Assembly: GCA_029747015.1 (NCBI GenBank)
Contig: JAKOGI010001550.1
Location: 153,777 to 217,776 of the forward strand
Direction: 5' to 3'
From: Carnegiea gigantea
Lineage: Eukaryota; Streptophyta; Magnoliopsida; Caryophyllales; Cactaceae
DNA length: 64,000 bases
Every line of letters begins with the position of its first letter. The first letter of the stretch is position 1. The notes below the pieces were generated by a model. The model was not told the DNA's origin and did no database searches. It saw only the letters and a list, made by a program, of their open reading frames with translations. A program made the position numbers and the translations under genes. Of this stretch, positions 1 through 12,460 are shown in pieces.

Positions 1-2650
1 GCAGTGTAATTGTTCGAGAGAAAATTGCATGTTTAGAGGTTAAATAATAGTCCTAAGTCCTCAACTTGCACTAAATAGAGAACCCTTAAGAAATGGTAAC
101 TAGTTTTGTTTAAGCAATTCCTTTCATTTTGGAAGAGCATGTGGAATTCTTATTAATTGTCAACCTTTGAATCGTTTACACTTAAGAAAGCATAAGTTTA
201 ACTCTGAGATGTGACTTATTCCAAGGTTGAACGAATCCCTAAATTTTTTCTTTTTAATTGATTTTTCCTTTGCTACTCAGAAGTTTCATTTGCTTATTTA
301 GGTTAACCCCCTTGGTGTTGAGTCACTTAGCAATTGTTAATTGGATTTAACATGGCAGTTTGAACTTGGTCTTTATGGGAATGTCACTAGATTGTTACAA
401 CAGCCCATGATCTTGCAATGATTAACTCTCTATATCCCATTCGGTTTCTTGACTAAGACAACATTTTAGACCACCTAAGGTAGTGGCATTCCTTTTGAAC
501 TCTACGTTCAAGTGCTTTTGATCGTACTGTAACTGTTATGGCCTTTCGTTTTACCCCTAAGTGTCTTCATCTTTGAAATATCAGCTTATGATTAAGATCT
601 AGAATTAGCTTTTGTTCCAATTCTTTAGGGAAAGTTCTCTGCATTTCCCAGGGTCCAAATGTAAACACATCATTATCCAAGAAGTTTGCATAGGGCTACC
701 GTTCTAGCTAAGACATGGTCATATATAAGATTAATGACCAGCTTTAGTCGGTAGGGGCATGGGGGGAACAAGATCCATCTTATTGGTTCATTCTAGGTGG
801 GTTCTTCCATGCTTCTTGGCTATAGTGAGAGCACTTCTAATTCCCTTATTACAACTTATTGTTCTAATTTCTTGATCTGGAGGTTTCAGCAAGGCAAGCT
901 GGGTCCTCTTCCTGTAGTGATTTTAAGTTGACATAGCAAGACTCTCTTGGCTTCTTCTAATCCCGATATAACCTTCCTATTTCACCATTTGGAAATGGAA
1001 TTGCATGAGCATGATGTTACATGCTACTATCATGATGATGAAATTAAGAGTTGATCAAATCACAATGATATTGTAAGCCATTGTGGCATCCACATCTATG
1101 AGGTATACTTTGGCTACTCACACGTTCACTTTTTCTTCAACTTAAATACGTAGTCTTGATAGTTTTTAAGTGAGAAAGGTTGTTGTCCTCAGGGATGTTG
1201 GTGACCTAGCCTAACTTTGAACTAGATTGTGAGAGGGATATTCAAATAAGTTAACGAATCTATTGTTAATCTAAAATGCCCTCACAAATTAACCAAACAA
1301 CCAATAAAAACCTAAGACTACCACAAGCAACTCAACTACTATTAGTCTAACACCAAGTGGAGCGAACAAGGCAAGCAATACATAAATATATAAAAATGGT
1401 GAACAAGGGCATGACTTGCCCAAGGAATCGACATGGCCAAACATCCACTTCCCAACTTTCTCCCCAAAAGATCACCTATAAAAAGAAAATCAATCCTAGA
1501 ATCTACAACTAAGCATGCTTGAAATATCTACATTTCTCACTCTGGCATGGTCGTGCTAAGTCGTAAAGGTTGACCATGCTAACTAGCCAAGTCCTCCTAA
1601 ATGACAATCATGTAATAATTTCAATCCTTCTTAATGATGAGTAAGCAATGGTTAGCTAAGCTTTCCTCTCATGTGCTTAAAAAATGTTGGGTCTTCATTC
1701 AAGCTCATTCGAAATGTGGCTTGAAATCAAAACTCATGTAAAATATATAATCACTTCACATTACGGTGATTCTTTAGTCTCTCCTTGTTGGTAAAAGGTA
1801 ACATCTGTCAAATGGATAGCATATAGGATGATAGAAAGAAGTTTAGAATTATGATCCCCCTAAGTTAAGCAATTCAAGCAAGAAACAAACCACTTTTAGT
1901 GAACCTAATATACTGCCCCTTAGTTTCCTTTCTAGAACGATGCTTAATCATAACGAACAAGTGGACCAAGTTAAGTGTTATAAAGGATAAGGGTAAGTAA
2001 TCAAACGCATGACAAGTTAGTATCAAGATTAGTAATCATCACACAAGTAGAAGTTAGAATAGTATATATAACATGTATTAAAGGATCAAAGTTTCAACCA
2101 CACATGAATTGAATTGTAAAATAATTTATTCCCTAGACAATTTCCTTGAGGGATGCTACCTACTTCTTCAATGGTCACACTTAGATGAATTGTTTCAAAT
2201 GTTAAAAATTCTAAATTTTCTCCCCCTCTGGCTTTCATTAAAAGGTGGGATCAAAATAAGTAGGACGTGGGGCATTGTTTTAGGCATGCAAACTAGAAAA
2301 TTGGATTGTTTTTAAAGTAACACACAAATTGGAGAAATAGTTAAACAAGTAAGAAATTGTTTTTGATGGAAGGAATGATGGAAAATTAGTCATCTAGGGG
2401 AACATAGTGAAGAGGTTTGGGCACAATTGGCTTTTCAATCGGAAGGGTCTCTGAGGTTGACTTAGTTTCCAGTTTCTTGGAGCCCTATTGAGCTACTAAT
2501 GAGATCCCTAAAGTTGTTAATGCCTACTGCTGACCTTCCTTTTTCCTTCTTCGCTCCACAATCCTCATAGCATTTTCCTTAATCTTCTTCTTCTTCTTCT
2601 TCAAGTTTCTTGATGTTCTTAGAGCTCAACCATCTTTGGCTACTATACTT
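1..2650. repeat. Diverged large repeat, copy 1 (partner at 16817-19720)
   Basis: Read side by side, this segment and 16817-19720 match in the same order over their whole length with many substitutions and indels. Shared blocks include the start (GTTCGAGAGAAAA), a block of short clauses near 1540-1600 and 18240-18290, and the end near 2340-2470 and 19430-19520. Copy 2 is about 260 bp longer, from extra sequence near 18300-18560. No open frame is conserved between the copies on the plus strand. The minus strand near the end of copy 2 resembles part of a plant retrotransposon ORF, so this is probably old LTR-retrotransposon DNA. The left edge lies outside the window. Confidence 0.7.
2583..2602. 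repeat. (TTC)n microsatellite
   Basis: A perfect run of TTC/TCT triplets of about 20 bp near the end of repeat copy 1. Copy 2 does not have the expansion. Confidence 0.9.
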
Positions 2651-5600
2651 TCTCCACGTGTTTGTCAGATTCCTATAAGAGCAGAAATATCTATTAGGAG
2701 GTAAGGGATTCAGGACTAAGGAGAGGGGTAGCAGGCAAACTCAACTTCTGTATGTGCTTAATTCATGCTTAGTACCAACTCTAACTTACCTTGAACAAGC
2801 TGAGAGCTACCTTCATGAAAGGAGTAGCATCAAAGCAGCAGATATGACTTAATAGGTTTTAGGGAAATACATTGGCTTACTTTGAATAAGGTGAGAGCTC
2901 TCTGCTGCAATCATTTCCCTCTTTTGTATTATTGTCCATCCACAAATACTCCAATCGTAACACTTTTAAGAGGAAACATCATGATAATGTAGTAGGGGTA
3001 AGGCCTAATCATATATCCCCTCAAATGTGGGTTAGTTTGGTAGCATTATGGGAATCTAACAAGGGAAAGACAACTGTTTACAGCACTAGTACTTAATGCT
3101 TTTTCTTATTTTCTGACCAATGTCAATTTCATTTACTGTGATTGTTAATTGGGAAAGAATTAAGAGAGGTATTGAAGATTGTGACAACAACTAAACATGG
3201 GTGCCAACATATGGGGACAAAGAGCTTGGCACATGTGCATGCTGAGGAAGAGGTATTACCTATGTTTTGTTGGCCTATAGTTGGATATGAATTTTAGTAA
3301 CTCATCTTATTTCATATATGCTCTTCAAGAAAAAGGGAATAAGATAGACGACCTTTCAAATGGATGAAGGTGCATGAACTAAAGAAAGGCTCTATGTTAG
3401 ACAATGCTTCAGGTATGCGAAGGTAACCAAAGAAAGTTAGACAATAGTCATATTTTCAAAGACTATTTATCTATTTATCTTCTGGTTTACCATTTTTATG
3501 ATCAAGTGAAAAATTACTTCTTTGGTTAGTGTGAATTATTTTCATGTACTTTTCCGACTGTTAAAAAAGGATCTGGCATACTTGCTACTTAATCAAGATC
3601 TTTCTTTGATTTATTCTAAATTGGGATGGCAAGAACAACTTTATTTATTTATTCAATTTATTGTCACTGCTTGCCTTAATTGTGCTGAGGTTTTTATGAT
3701 GAAGTGAAGGAGAAAATGTGTTCGATGATTGATGGATGTCGTCTGGAATTAATAATAGTATAGAATTATAGACTATGCGATATATACAAATCATTTACTA
3801 ATGTTGTGGTGTTTCAATTACTTTAATTGCTTTAAGTGATATTTGAATATGTTGGAAGTTTAGTTCTAGAAGTAAATAAAAACTTAGGAGCCCAGTTTTA
3901 TGATAAAGCTACTCTTAAACTTGTCAGATGGGCATGTTTGTTGGATTATTCGACTTGAGCCCCTACAAGTTCCTCTGTAGAGCAATTAGTGCTGATATCT
4001 GAAGGCAGTTTTTGTTGGAGTTTTCTATAAGTTCTCATCGTGGCATCCATCCTGCTGTATGAAAGCAAAGTGTTAGAATTTGCTGTTAGGGATGTGTATT
4101 TTTTTTTTCCGCCTATACTTTAATTTGCTAAAGCTATAATTCTTGTGTTTGTGTTTATTTTCATCAAAAAAACTAAAACTAAGTAGGTCCATGTTGAAGA
4201 AGGTTCATGTGATACTACTATTCGAGATGAAATTTTCAAAAGGCTATAGACATGATAAACATGGCTATGCATTGACATATGGCATGGGCATCAAAATTCC
4301 TTGTCAAGCTCTAAGAGATATGCTCCATAGGAACAAAGAGCTAAAAGTGTCAAAGTTGAGTAAGAATATAAAGAAGGACAAGAAAAGCAAATGAAGATAA
4401 GAGAAAATTTAGAAATTAGAGAATAAGTGATATCACTTATTTGCTGAAATTGCTTTTGGAATATTAGGTGTTTATTTTTGCCTCACATTTGCAGTTTTCA
4501 CTATAATCAAACAAGTCCATAATTGTTTTTTGGAACCAATTTATATTAGAAGATTTTAGGAAATAGAGTTGGTTGATGTCAAGGCTTGAATGCTTTGTGA
4601 TATTGAGCTTCAAGCTTTTAATGGGTTTGTTCGCTACTTGGATAGGACGATTTAGCTCAAAGCTCAATACAACTTTTTAGGATTCACCCTTATTGTAATG
4701 GCTTCTATAGCTACCCTTCCCTTCTGCACTATACAATGCATCATCTGTTTTCCTAACACAGATAAGAGAAGACCAATTCAAGAAGCCATAAGTTAGACAT
4801 TTTAGAGCACATCCCTTTTCTTACAGAGCTATCCTAATAGCTTGAGGGATAAAGATGGGAATGCTAATTATGGGTTTGCGACAATCTTTAATTTCCAGGT
4901 GCTAGGTATGAAGCAATAAAACAAGCTTATTGTGCTTCTTATTTAGCTTAATATGTTTATTGCATGCTTGCATGTTAGTGCTTGTTCTTTTAGTAGGTTC
5001 TCTATTTGATAATAGCATGGTCGACTGCTCCTATCTAATGCCGTCATGGAAGGTACATGAGGTTCGTGTTGCACTTCCTACTAAAATTCGAGTTATTTAC
5101 AACGTGGAGTTTGTTGTATTGCTTATAAAGTGTCATGGTGTTGACTTCTCCCTAATTGCTAGTTGATGTTTACGACTATGCATTATACTGTATATGACTC
5201 TATACACGTAAAATCTAATGTTGATATGGTTAGTAATTTTTACTGCTCGGAGTCATAGAAGAAGTTTTCATAGACCAAACTTATCAACAAGCATATTAAC
5301 ATAATGCTTATATGTGATCAACACTTATGAACCCTACTCGGTGTAGTTATCTTGTTTGGAGTTTGTTTTGTGGGGGGTGTTTACATGTAGGCGGACCCTT
5401 GATCGGTCGTAACATAGTTAATCCAACTTGTAATGGTTTTTTCAGTCTTTTGTTTTGAAGTGTCTTATTTCTTTTACTATAATTTCATATGTTTTGAATT
5501 TGTATCAATTCCATAGGGGGTGTCAGATAATCTTCTTTCTTCCATTGAGAAGGACGATAATGTTGGTCCCCAGACGGCAAATGCAAACAATCAAAATATG

Positions 5601-6419
5601 AACAGGGGCCATTGAGGAAAATAAAGATGCTGAAGTACATTATAAGTGAAATTTAACTAAGAACAGTATAGAAGTTTTTGCATTGGTCCTTTGAACATTA
5701 AGCAAATTTTTTTAGGTGTCATGTATCTCTTCAGTTACGAACATACAATGAATTTAGGATTTGTCTTGATTATAATTAATTTTATATGCTTTATTATGAC
5801 AATTGCATCATATTTTGAAATTATTTTGCCTACGACCTATAGGTTTACTTTTCACCACATTTATATATTTGTTATAATAAAGAGTTTAAATTTGGTACAT
5901 GTAACTTGATTATTTCCAATAGATCAATTGATTAGGAAAAAGGTGGGAATTGCATTGCCAACAAATTGTATTATTGGACAAAGATAACCAAGTAAGGCGG
6001 GAAAACCATTACTAACAAAATGATTTGGTTAGAGATGTTTGTAGTGTAGGAAAAGGAACAAGGCAAATAGCCTTATTTTTTGGCAAAATAAGGTATTAGA
6101 TGCAGAGAGAATCAATTAGCATAGTTAACACAATACATGCAGAACATATCTATTGGTATTAGTGATCAATTACGATAGACGATTGTACCTATTAGGAAAA
6201 CATTGACCATGAGGTTCTTTTACCAACAGTTTAGTGGCAGATATTTATATGTTCATAATGGGTTTTATCAACAGAAAAAGCACTTATACCAATACATAAG
6301 CTTGTTGGTAAAAGCCGTTTTTTTATTGTAAAAGACTCGATCTTATGGAAAGCCCTTAAGAAGAATATCATTAGAGACAGAAATGGCCAATAGTACTTTC
6401 TATCAGGCATCATGGCTTT
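2651..6419. other. No recognisable gene or element
   Basis: AT-rich sequence with scattered short ORFs (for example 4143-4394 and 4930-5166) in which I recognise no domain. Neither codon pattern nor neighbouring frames suggest a real coding gene. It may be decayed transposon DNA into which the copia element at 6425 inserted. Confidence 0.5.
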
Positions 6420-6424
6420 TATAG

Positions 6425-7022
6425 TGTTGGGTTTCGTGGCCCAAAATCCGAGAATCGGCACAGTGGGACCGTGCTAGACGACACGGACGTGTCAGGCTGA
6501 AGAAGCGAAATAAGGGAAGAAGGTAGATAAGTGGCACGACCGTTCCACGTGGCATGGGGTGACCGTGCCACACAGCACAGTCGTGCCGTGCCCCCAGTTT
6601 GGGCGCGGGCTTCCTGGCGCCTAGGGTTTGCTTTTGCCATCCAGTCTTCTTGGCGGTTAGGGTTCTCGTCTAGGGGTAAAACCCTGGATTTCTAGACCCT
6701 ATATAAAGAGACCTGGCCTAGGATCTAAACTTATCCCTGAATACTAAAACATATTAAGAGGTAGAGAGATTTTTGACAGAGATTACAAGAGAGATTGCAA
6801 TTCTGCTATTGGATCGAATAACTTTTTGTGATTGCGAGGTTTTATATTCTCCCTGCTCATATAGTGGATTGATTGTGCTCATCACCATCCATGGTTTTTT
6901 CCTGCATTGGGTTTCCATGTAAATCTTGTGTGTTATTGCTTTGTTCTTGTTATCGTTCTTTAAGTTTCTGAATGTCTGTTTGTCCTATCGCTGTCGTTAT
7001 TAGTTTGCTCTAATTCATAACA
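6425..7022 (+). repeat. 5' LTR of the copia element
   Basis: 598 bp, starting TGTTGGG and ending ATAACA just before the PBS. It contains a GC-rich palindromic stretch (about 6526-6600, with CACGTG and GTGCC/GGCAC repeats) in the presumed U3 and a TATA box at 6700-6708. Its partner is 11176-11798. Confidence 0.93.
6700..6708 (+). promoter_or_regulatory. TATA box in copia 5' LTR
   Basis: TATATAAAG, conserved in the 3' LTR at 11474-11481 as TATATAAA. It lies after the palindromic U3 and before the presumed R region, where the retrotransposon promoter is expected. Transcription is inferred, not shown. Confidence 0.7.
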
Positions 7023-7024
7023 AG

Positions 7025-7036
7025 TGGTATCAGAGC
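7025..7036 (+). other. Primer binding site (initiator Met tRNA type)
   Basis: TGGTATCAGAGC, the usual plant copia PBS complementary to the 3' end of initiator methionine tRNA, two bases after the 5' LTR. It is unmutated. Confidence 0.93.
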
Positions 7037-7047
7037 CTTGGTTTAGG

Positions 7048-7877
7048 ATGTCTTCAATTATGAAGGTTGATATTTAGAAATTTGATGGGGAGATTAGTTT
7101 TAATCTCTGGAAGGTGCAGATGAGAGCAGTTCTCATCCAACATGGGTTATGGAAGGTTCTGCAACGACCTCACGTGAAACCCGAGAAGATGACTGATGAA
7201 CAATGGGCAGTAGACCAAAAGAAAAGGCATGGATCGCTGGCAGACGAGGAATGGGAAAAACTGGAGTTGAAGGCAATTTCAGCCATTCAGTTATGCCCGG
7301 CGCCACATGTCCTGCGAGAGGTGCTCGATAAGGCAACTGCGGTGGATCTGTGGACTTAGTTGGAGGAACTCTACATGACGAAGAATCTAGCCAATAAGAT
7401 CTATTTGAAGGAAAGGTTGTACACCTTTGGCATGGCTGAAGGTACCCCTGTTCAAAAACATCTGAATGAGTTTAACTCTAATCTTGTTGATTTGGAGAGT
7501 CTGGATGTAAAGATTGAGGATGAGGATAAAGCTATTCTGCTTGTTGTGTCTTTACCCCCTCCTATAAACACTTTAAGGAGATTATGCTATATAGTAATTC
7601 TGATACTATATCATTTGAGGATGTCAAGTCCAATATGCTGTCTAAGGAGAAATTTGACGTTAATATCCATACTAATCCGGTTGAGGGAGTAGTTGTTAGG
7701 GGTAGAACAACTGAGAAAAAGGGGAATGTAATAAGAAAAAGAATCGATCTAAGTCCAGGAATCCTCATTCTAATAAGACCTGCAATTACTGTGGTAAATT
7801 GGATCATATTCCGGCTACTGCTGGAAACTAAAGAAAAAGAAAGGGAAAGAGGAAAAGGAGAAAACTACTACAGCTAA
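7048..7877 (+). pseudogene. copia Gag remnant (UBN2-type capsid plus broken zinc knuckle)
   Basis: The ATG at 7048 opens a frame reading MSSIMKVDI then a stop, followed by KFDGEISFNLWKVQMRA, the typical N-terminus of plant copia Gag. The reading is interrupted at about 7357 (TAG after AVDLWT) and shifts frame near 7570. Late in the gene CNYCGKLDH is the first half of a CCHC zinc knuckle (7780-7808); the final Cys falls in another frame because of a 1-base indel, and is followed by a Lys/Glu-rich tail. Gag would form the virus-like particle and bind the element RNA. This copy cannot. Confidence 0.88.
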
Positions 7878-8470
7878 TTGTGTAGTAGAGTCAGAGTCTG
7901 ATGGTGATAGGTTGCTTGCTACTATGTCCTTGGCCACTACTAATGATTGGGTTTTAGATTCTAGTTGTACATATCACATGTGTCCTTATAGGGACTGGTT
8001 TGTCACTTATGAGCCTGTTGATACTGGGGTTGTACTTATGGGCAATGATGCTGAGTGCAAGATTGCTGGAATAGGTACTGTACGGATTAAAACCCATGAT
8101 GGCATTGTTGGAACCTTGTCTAAAGTTCGTCACATACCTGATATGGCTCGTTGTCTAATCTCTTTGCGTACTCTTGAGACAAATGGTTGTAGGATTATTA
8201 TCGAGAATGGTGTCCTAAAGGAGACAAAGGGGGCCGTGGTAGTAATGAAGGGACTGCGGTAGGGCAGTCTCTACACCCTACGAGGAACTACAGTTACAGG
8301 AGTAGCGGCAGTTGGTACAGCATCAGCAAATGTCAATGATACAAGGTTATGGCACATGAGATTGGGTCATATGAGTGAGAAAGGGATGACCATTCTAAGT
8401 AAGAAAGGTTATCTGGGTAGCGCTGGTGCGGGTAAGCTTGATTTTTGTGATCACTGTATCTTTTGGAAAT
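7878..8470 (+). pseudogene. copia aspartic protease and GAG-pre-integrase remnant
   Basis: WVLDSSCTYHMCP (about 7946-7985) is the protease active-site region, where the family normally has D-S-G. Here the Gly is Ser, so activity would be doubtful even without other damage. A flap and C-terminal part follow (VRHIPDMARCLISLRTLE). The frame stops at 8260-8262. The GAG-pre-integrase motif LWHMRLGHMSEKGM (about 8347-8390) and the FCDHC part of the integrase zinc-binding motif follow in the same frame, then a TAG at about 8471. Confidence 0.88.
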
Positions 8471-9420
8471 AGAAGAGGGTGAGTTTCTCTAAAGTGAAGC
8501 ATCGTACTTAGGGGATCCTTAATTACATTTATTCTGATCTGTAGGGTCCTTCGAAGGTTCCTTCTCTTGAAGGTAAATGCTATATGTTAACTTTTGTTGA
8601 TGATTTCTCATGTAAAGTTTGGGTTTACTTCTTGAGATAGAAAAATAAGACATTCTCCTTGCTCAAGAAGCTCAAGGCTCTTGTTGAGAACCAGACTAGG
8701 AGAAAGATCAAGAAGCTTACAATTGACAATGGTCTTGAGCTTGTTGAGTCAGAGTTTGATGATTTCTGCACGGTGAATGGTATAGCTAGGCATAAGACTT
8801 TGGTTGAAAAATCACAGCAAAATGGAGTTACAGAACAAATCAATAGGACTTTGCTAGAGAAAGCTCACTGTATGCTTTCTAATGTAGGGCTTGGGGATCG
8901 CAAAGCTTTCTGGGCTGAGGCTATTTCTACAGCCTGCTATTCAGTGAATCGTTCACCACACACCTATATTGATTTTCAGATTCTAGAAGAAGTATGGTCA
9001 GGTAATCCTGTTGATTATTCTATTTTGAGAATATTTGGATGTCCTGTGTATGCCCATGTGAATAATAAGAAGTTAGCCCTTAGGGCTGTCAAATCCATGT
9101 TTCCTGGATATGCATATGAGTCTAAAGGATACTGCCTGTGGTGTCCTAAGTCTAAGAAATTCATTCAGAACAAGGATGTAACTTTCAATAAGACTGCTAT
9201 GTTATCTTCTGAAAAGGATTTTGTTGTTTCTTCTTCTGGCACAAGTAATCAGGAGAATACCAGTAACAGTATGGAGATAGAAGTGGAGACCGTTGCAGCT
9301 CAAGGTGGAGCTACTAATTATCCCAATAGGGAGGCTCAGGTTACTGAACTTGGCACTATCAGTTCTGATCAGCCGCATGTGAAGGTTGCTCACTCTATAG
9401 CTCATGATCACCCTCGAAGG
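8471..9420 (+). pseudogene. copia integrase remnant
   Basis: The DDE core is recognisable. The first Asp is in YIYSDL (about 8528-8545), the second in LTIDNGLEL (about 8720-8745), and the catalytic Glu in GVTEQINRTL (about 8824-8855). All three are kept, but stops fall before and between them (about 8511, 8542 and 8638). After the core come CYSVNRSPHT and FGCPVYAHV, typical of copia integrase, then a low-complexity Ser/Thr/Glu linker leading to RT. Integrase would join element DNA to the chromosome in the nucleus. Confidence 0.92.
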
Positions 9421-9529
9421 GAGATCAGGAGGCCTGCCCGCTACAATGATGATGAGGGATTGATAGCATATGCACTTTCAGTTGCAGAGGAGGTGCCTGA
9501 AGGTGGGGACCCTTCAACCTATACTGAAG

Positions 9530-10330
9530 CAATCTCCTACCCAAGTTCACCTAATTGGATCATAGCTATGCAAGAGGAAATGGAGAGTTTGCAAAAGAAT
9601 CAGACTTGGGAACTATGTGAGCTACCTAAAGGCCGGAGAGCCTTAACTGCCGAATGGATCTACAAGAGAAAGGAGGGCATTCTTGGAGTTGAAGATGCAA
9701 GGTGGAAAGCACGCCTGGTTATTCGTGGCTGTAACCAGAAGGAAGGTATTGATTACAATGAGGTATTTTCACCTATTGTTAGACATACCTCTATTAGAGT
9801 GCTTCTCGCATTAGTTGCCTTGTTTGATCTGTAGCTGGAATAGCTTGATATGAAAACTGCATTCCTTCATGGGGAGTTGGAGGAGGAGATCTACATGAAG
9901 CAACCTAAAGGTTTTGTTGTTCCTGGGAAGGAACAACAGGTGTGTAGATTGAAGAAGTCCTTGTATGGACTTAAGCAGGCTCCTAGGCAGTGGTACAAAA
10001 GGTTTGACACCTTTATGATTGCACAAGGATACACACACAGCCGATATGATAATTGTGTGTATTTTAGATAATATTTTGATAGTTCCTTTATTTACTTACT
10101 ATTATATGTTGACGATATGTTGATTGCCTCCAAGGATAAATCCTTGATCAGCAAGTTGAAATCTCAACTCAGTGAGGAGTTTGAGATGAAGGACCTGGGT
10201 GCAGTAAAGAAGATTCTAGGCATGAAGATTCAGAGGGATCAAAAGGCTGGTAAGCTGTACTTATCTCAAGGATACTACCTTGAGACAGTACTAGGTAGAT
10301 TTAATATGGGTCACTGTAAGGCAGTTTCCA
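9530..10330 (+). pseudogene. copia reverse transcriptase remnant
   Basis: The fingers/palm start is NWIIAMQEEMESLQKNQTW (from about 9553), followed by ARWKARLVIRG, KTAFLHGELEEEIYMKQP, KKSLYGLKQAPRQWYKRFD and the catalytic box LLYVDDMLIAS (about 10099-10131), with both metal-binding Asp of YVDD intact. In-frame stops at 9832, 9841 and 10069 each look like single base changes from sense codons (Glu or Gln to stop), as the frame continues across them. Confidence 0.95.
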
Positions 10331-11075
10331 CACCCCTTGCTGCACATTTCAGATTGTCTGCTGAGTGTTGTCCACAATCTGAGGAGGACATAGATAAAAT
10401 GTCTAATGTCCCTTATTCTAGTGTTATTGGTAGTTTGATATATGCTATGGCATGCATTAGACCAGACTTGTCATATGCTGTGAGTGTAGTAAGTAGGTAT
10501 ATGCATAATCCTGGAAAGGATCATTGGGAAGCTGTGAAGTGGATCCTTCACTATGTGAAGGGTAATGTTAATAAGGGGTTGTTATTTGATAGAAACAAAG
10601 TTGCTACATATGATGTTACAGGCTTTTTTGATTCTGACTATGCTGGTGATCTTGATAGGAGAAGGTACATATCTGGGTATATCTTCACTATGTGTACAGG
10701 TGCTATCTCCTGGAAAGCATCGCTTCAGTCTATTGCAACTCTATCTACTATAGAAGTTGAATATGTTGCTGCTACTGAAGGAGTGAAGGAAGCTACTTGT
10801 TGAGGAGCCTTGAAACTAAGCTTGGAGTTCTACAGGCTACCACTGTGGTATTTTCTGATAGTCAGAGTGCAATCCACCTGACTAAGAATGATGCCTACCG
10901 TTCAAAGACCAAGCACATCAGTGTCAAGTATCACTATGTTAGAGATAGTGTTGCTGCAGGGGAAAGTTGTGAGGAAGGTTCATACTTCAGAGAATCCTGC
11001 TGATATTTTGACCAATCCTCTACCTATAGCTAAGTTCGAGCATTGCTTGGACTTAGTTGGCATTCACAGTATTTG
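10331..11075 (+). pseudogene. copia RNase H domain remnant
   Basis: The segment IGSLIYAMACIRPDLSYAV (about 10426-10482) links RT to RNase H. RNase H motifs are FFDSDYAGDLD, STIEVEYVAATEG and [15 protein letters not shown], which carry the expected acidic residues. A 1-base loss near 10800 turns the expected EA-x-WL junction into a stop, and the C-terminal stretch with the [15 protein letters not shown] motif is in a third frame after a shift near 10965. The final stop is at about 11074. Confidence 0.92.
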
Positions 11076-11162
11076 AGCGCCCTTTGGGGCATTACTCTTT
11101 GGGGGCGTCCCCCTTCGCGGTGCAATGACGGTGTTAGAGAGTTGGTGATTGGAGATTTCGGT

Positions 11163-11175
11163 GTAAGGTGGAGAT
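11163..11175 (+). other. Polypurine tract of copia element
   Basis: GTAAGGTGGAGAT sits directly before the 3' LTR start TGTTGG. It is purine-rich and correctly placed to prime plus-strand DNA synthesis. Confidence 0.75.
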
Positions 11176-11798
11176 TGTTGGGTTTCGTGGCCCAAAATCC
11201 AAGAATCGACATGGTGGGACCGTACTAGACAACACGGACGTATCAGGCCGAAGAAGCGAAACGACGGAAGAAGGCAGAGAAGTGGCACAGGTGTGCTATG
11301 CCAGGTGGCATGACCGTGCCACGTGGCACAGGGTGACCGTGCCATACAGCACGGCCGTGCCGCGCCCCCAGTTCGGGCGTGGGCTTCCTGGTGGCTAGGG
11401 TTTGCTTTTGATGTCCAGTCTTCTTGGCGGTTAGGGTTCTCCTCTAGGCATAAAAACCTAGACTTCTAGACCTTATATAAAGAGACATGGCCTAGGATCT
11501 AAAATTATCCCTGAATACCAAAACACATTGAGAGGTAGAGAGATTTTTGAGAGAGAATACAAGAGAGATTATAATTCTGCTATTGGATCGAATCACTTGT
11601 TGTGATTACGATCGTTTTATACTCTCCCTGCTCATATAGTGGATTGATTGTGCTTGTCGCCGTCTATGGTTTCTTCTCGCATTGGGTTTCCACGTAAATC
11701 TTGAATGTTATCACTTTGTTCTTATTATCGTTCATTAATTTTCTGAATATCTGTTTCATCCTATCACTTTCGCTATTAGTTTGCTCTAATTCCTAACA
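11176..11798 (+). repeat. 3' LTR of the copia element
   Basis: 623 bp, same termini as the 5' LTR. It is longer mainly in the palindromic GC-rich U3 segment (about 11281-11372), which has an extra GTGCC/GGCAC unit. TATA box at 11474-11481. Confidence 0.93.
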
Positions 11799-11803
11799 CA
11801 TAG

Positions 11804-12460
11804 ACCCGAGGAAATCTCCAAACCCCCCTGATTTGGACATCCAAAATGGATTGATAATTACGCTAGCTTGTCTAAACGAGGGATTATTACTGCCTGGTAT
11901 TATGATTAGCATGCTTTGAATAGTTTGGGTTTATTGGATGAGTTGGAGTTTGGTTGCATGTATGGGTTGGAGAGGCCACCTTTGTTGATATTAGGATGGC
12001 AACTTATAGAAACTACAGCTCAGAATTCATCACTTCCCTTGGAACTAATGTCACCCAAGGCCCAGATTCTATTTGGGGTTACATTGTATTCAAGATGGAT
12101 GGGAAGCCCTATGTGCTCATTTTGAATGGCATTAAAGCTGCGTTCAGGTTCCCTTAAGATATGGACTTTAGTTTGTGTTGAATCCCTAAGGATTTTGTTT
12201 CTAACATGTTGTTAGAAGAATTCACAGGAGACCCTCACTATTGTGTCCACTATAGTAATGTCACTGCCAACACCAATCCTTGTCTTCAGAATTCTATGTG
12301 GTTGATAGTAAGTGACACATACAATATAGATGGAAATCCTAATGTGCCTAGGCACTTCAGGCTTACTTAGTTAGTTGTCCATGGTGAACGTTATAAGGAG
12401 GACCACTCAGCCCCATTGCTATCTCTTCCACTCAATTACAAAGTATGGCTAATAGTAGTC
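11804..12460 (+). pseudogene. Athila-like gag-type remnant
   Basis: Starting right after the copia target duplication, frames joined by hand give FVDIRMATYRNYSSEFITS (about 11976-12033), then a stretch ending FRFP at 12157, and further on FVSNMLLEEFTGDPHYCVHY. The phrase MATYRNYSSEF resembles the conserved RTYR-L-x-EFL start of the gag-like ORF in plant Athila-type elements. Stops and at least one frameshift break it. The copia element apparently inserted at or beside its 5' end. This assignment comes from memory of the family pattern and is tentative. Confidence 0.4.

Larger units (their letters stand above)
6425..11798 (+). mobile_element. Ty1/copia LTR retrotransposon, near full length, inactive
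   Basis: A 5.37-kb element in plus orientation with the full copia order: 5' LTR, PBS, Gag, protease, integrase, reverse transcriptase, RNase H, PPT, 3' LTR. Integrase before RT is diagnostic of copia rather than gypsy. Both LTRs start TGTTGGGTTTCG and end TAACA. The flanks TATAG (6420-6424) and CATAG (11799-11803) look like a 5-bp target duplication with one mutation. The coding region has many in-frame stops and several frameshifts, so it cannot make its own proteins. In a hand alignment of the last 362 bp of the LTRs I count about 45 differences (roughly 12%), indicating an old insertion. Confidence 0.95.

Noticed and set aside
4143..4394. 83-codon Lys-rich ORF as a host gene
   Set aside because: No domain, no exon or promoter context, and a composition expected from AT-rich DNA.
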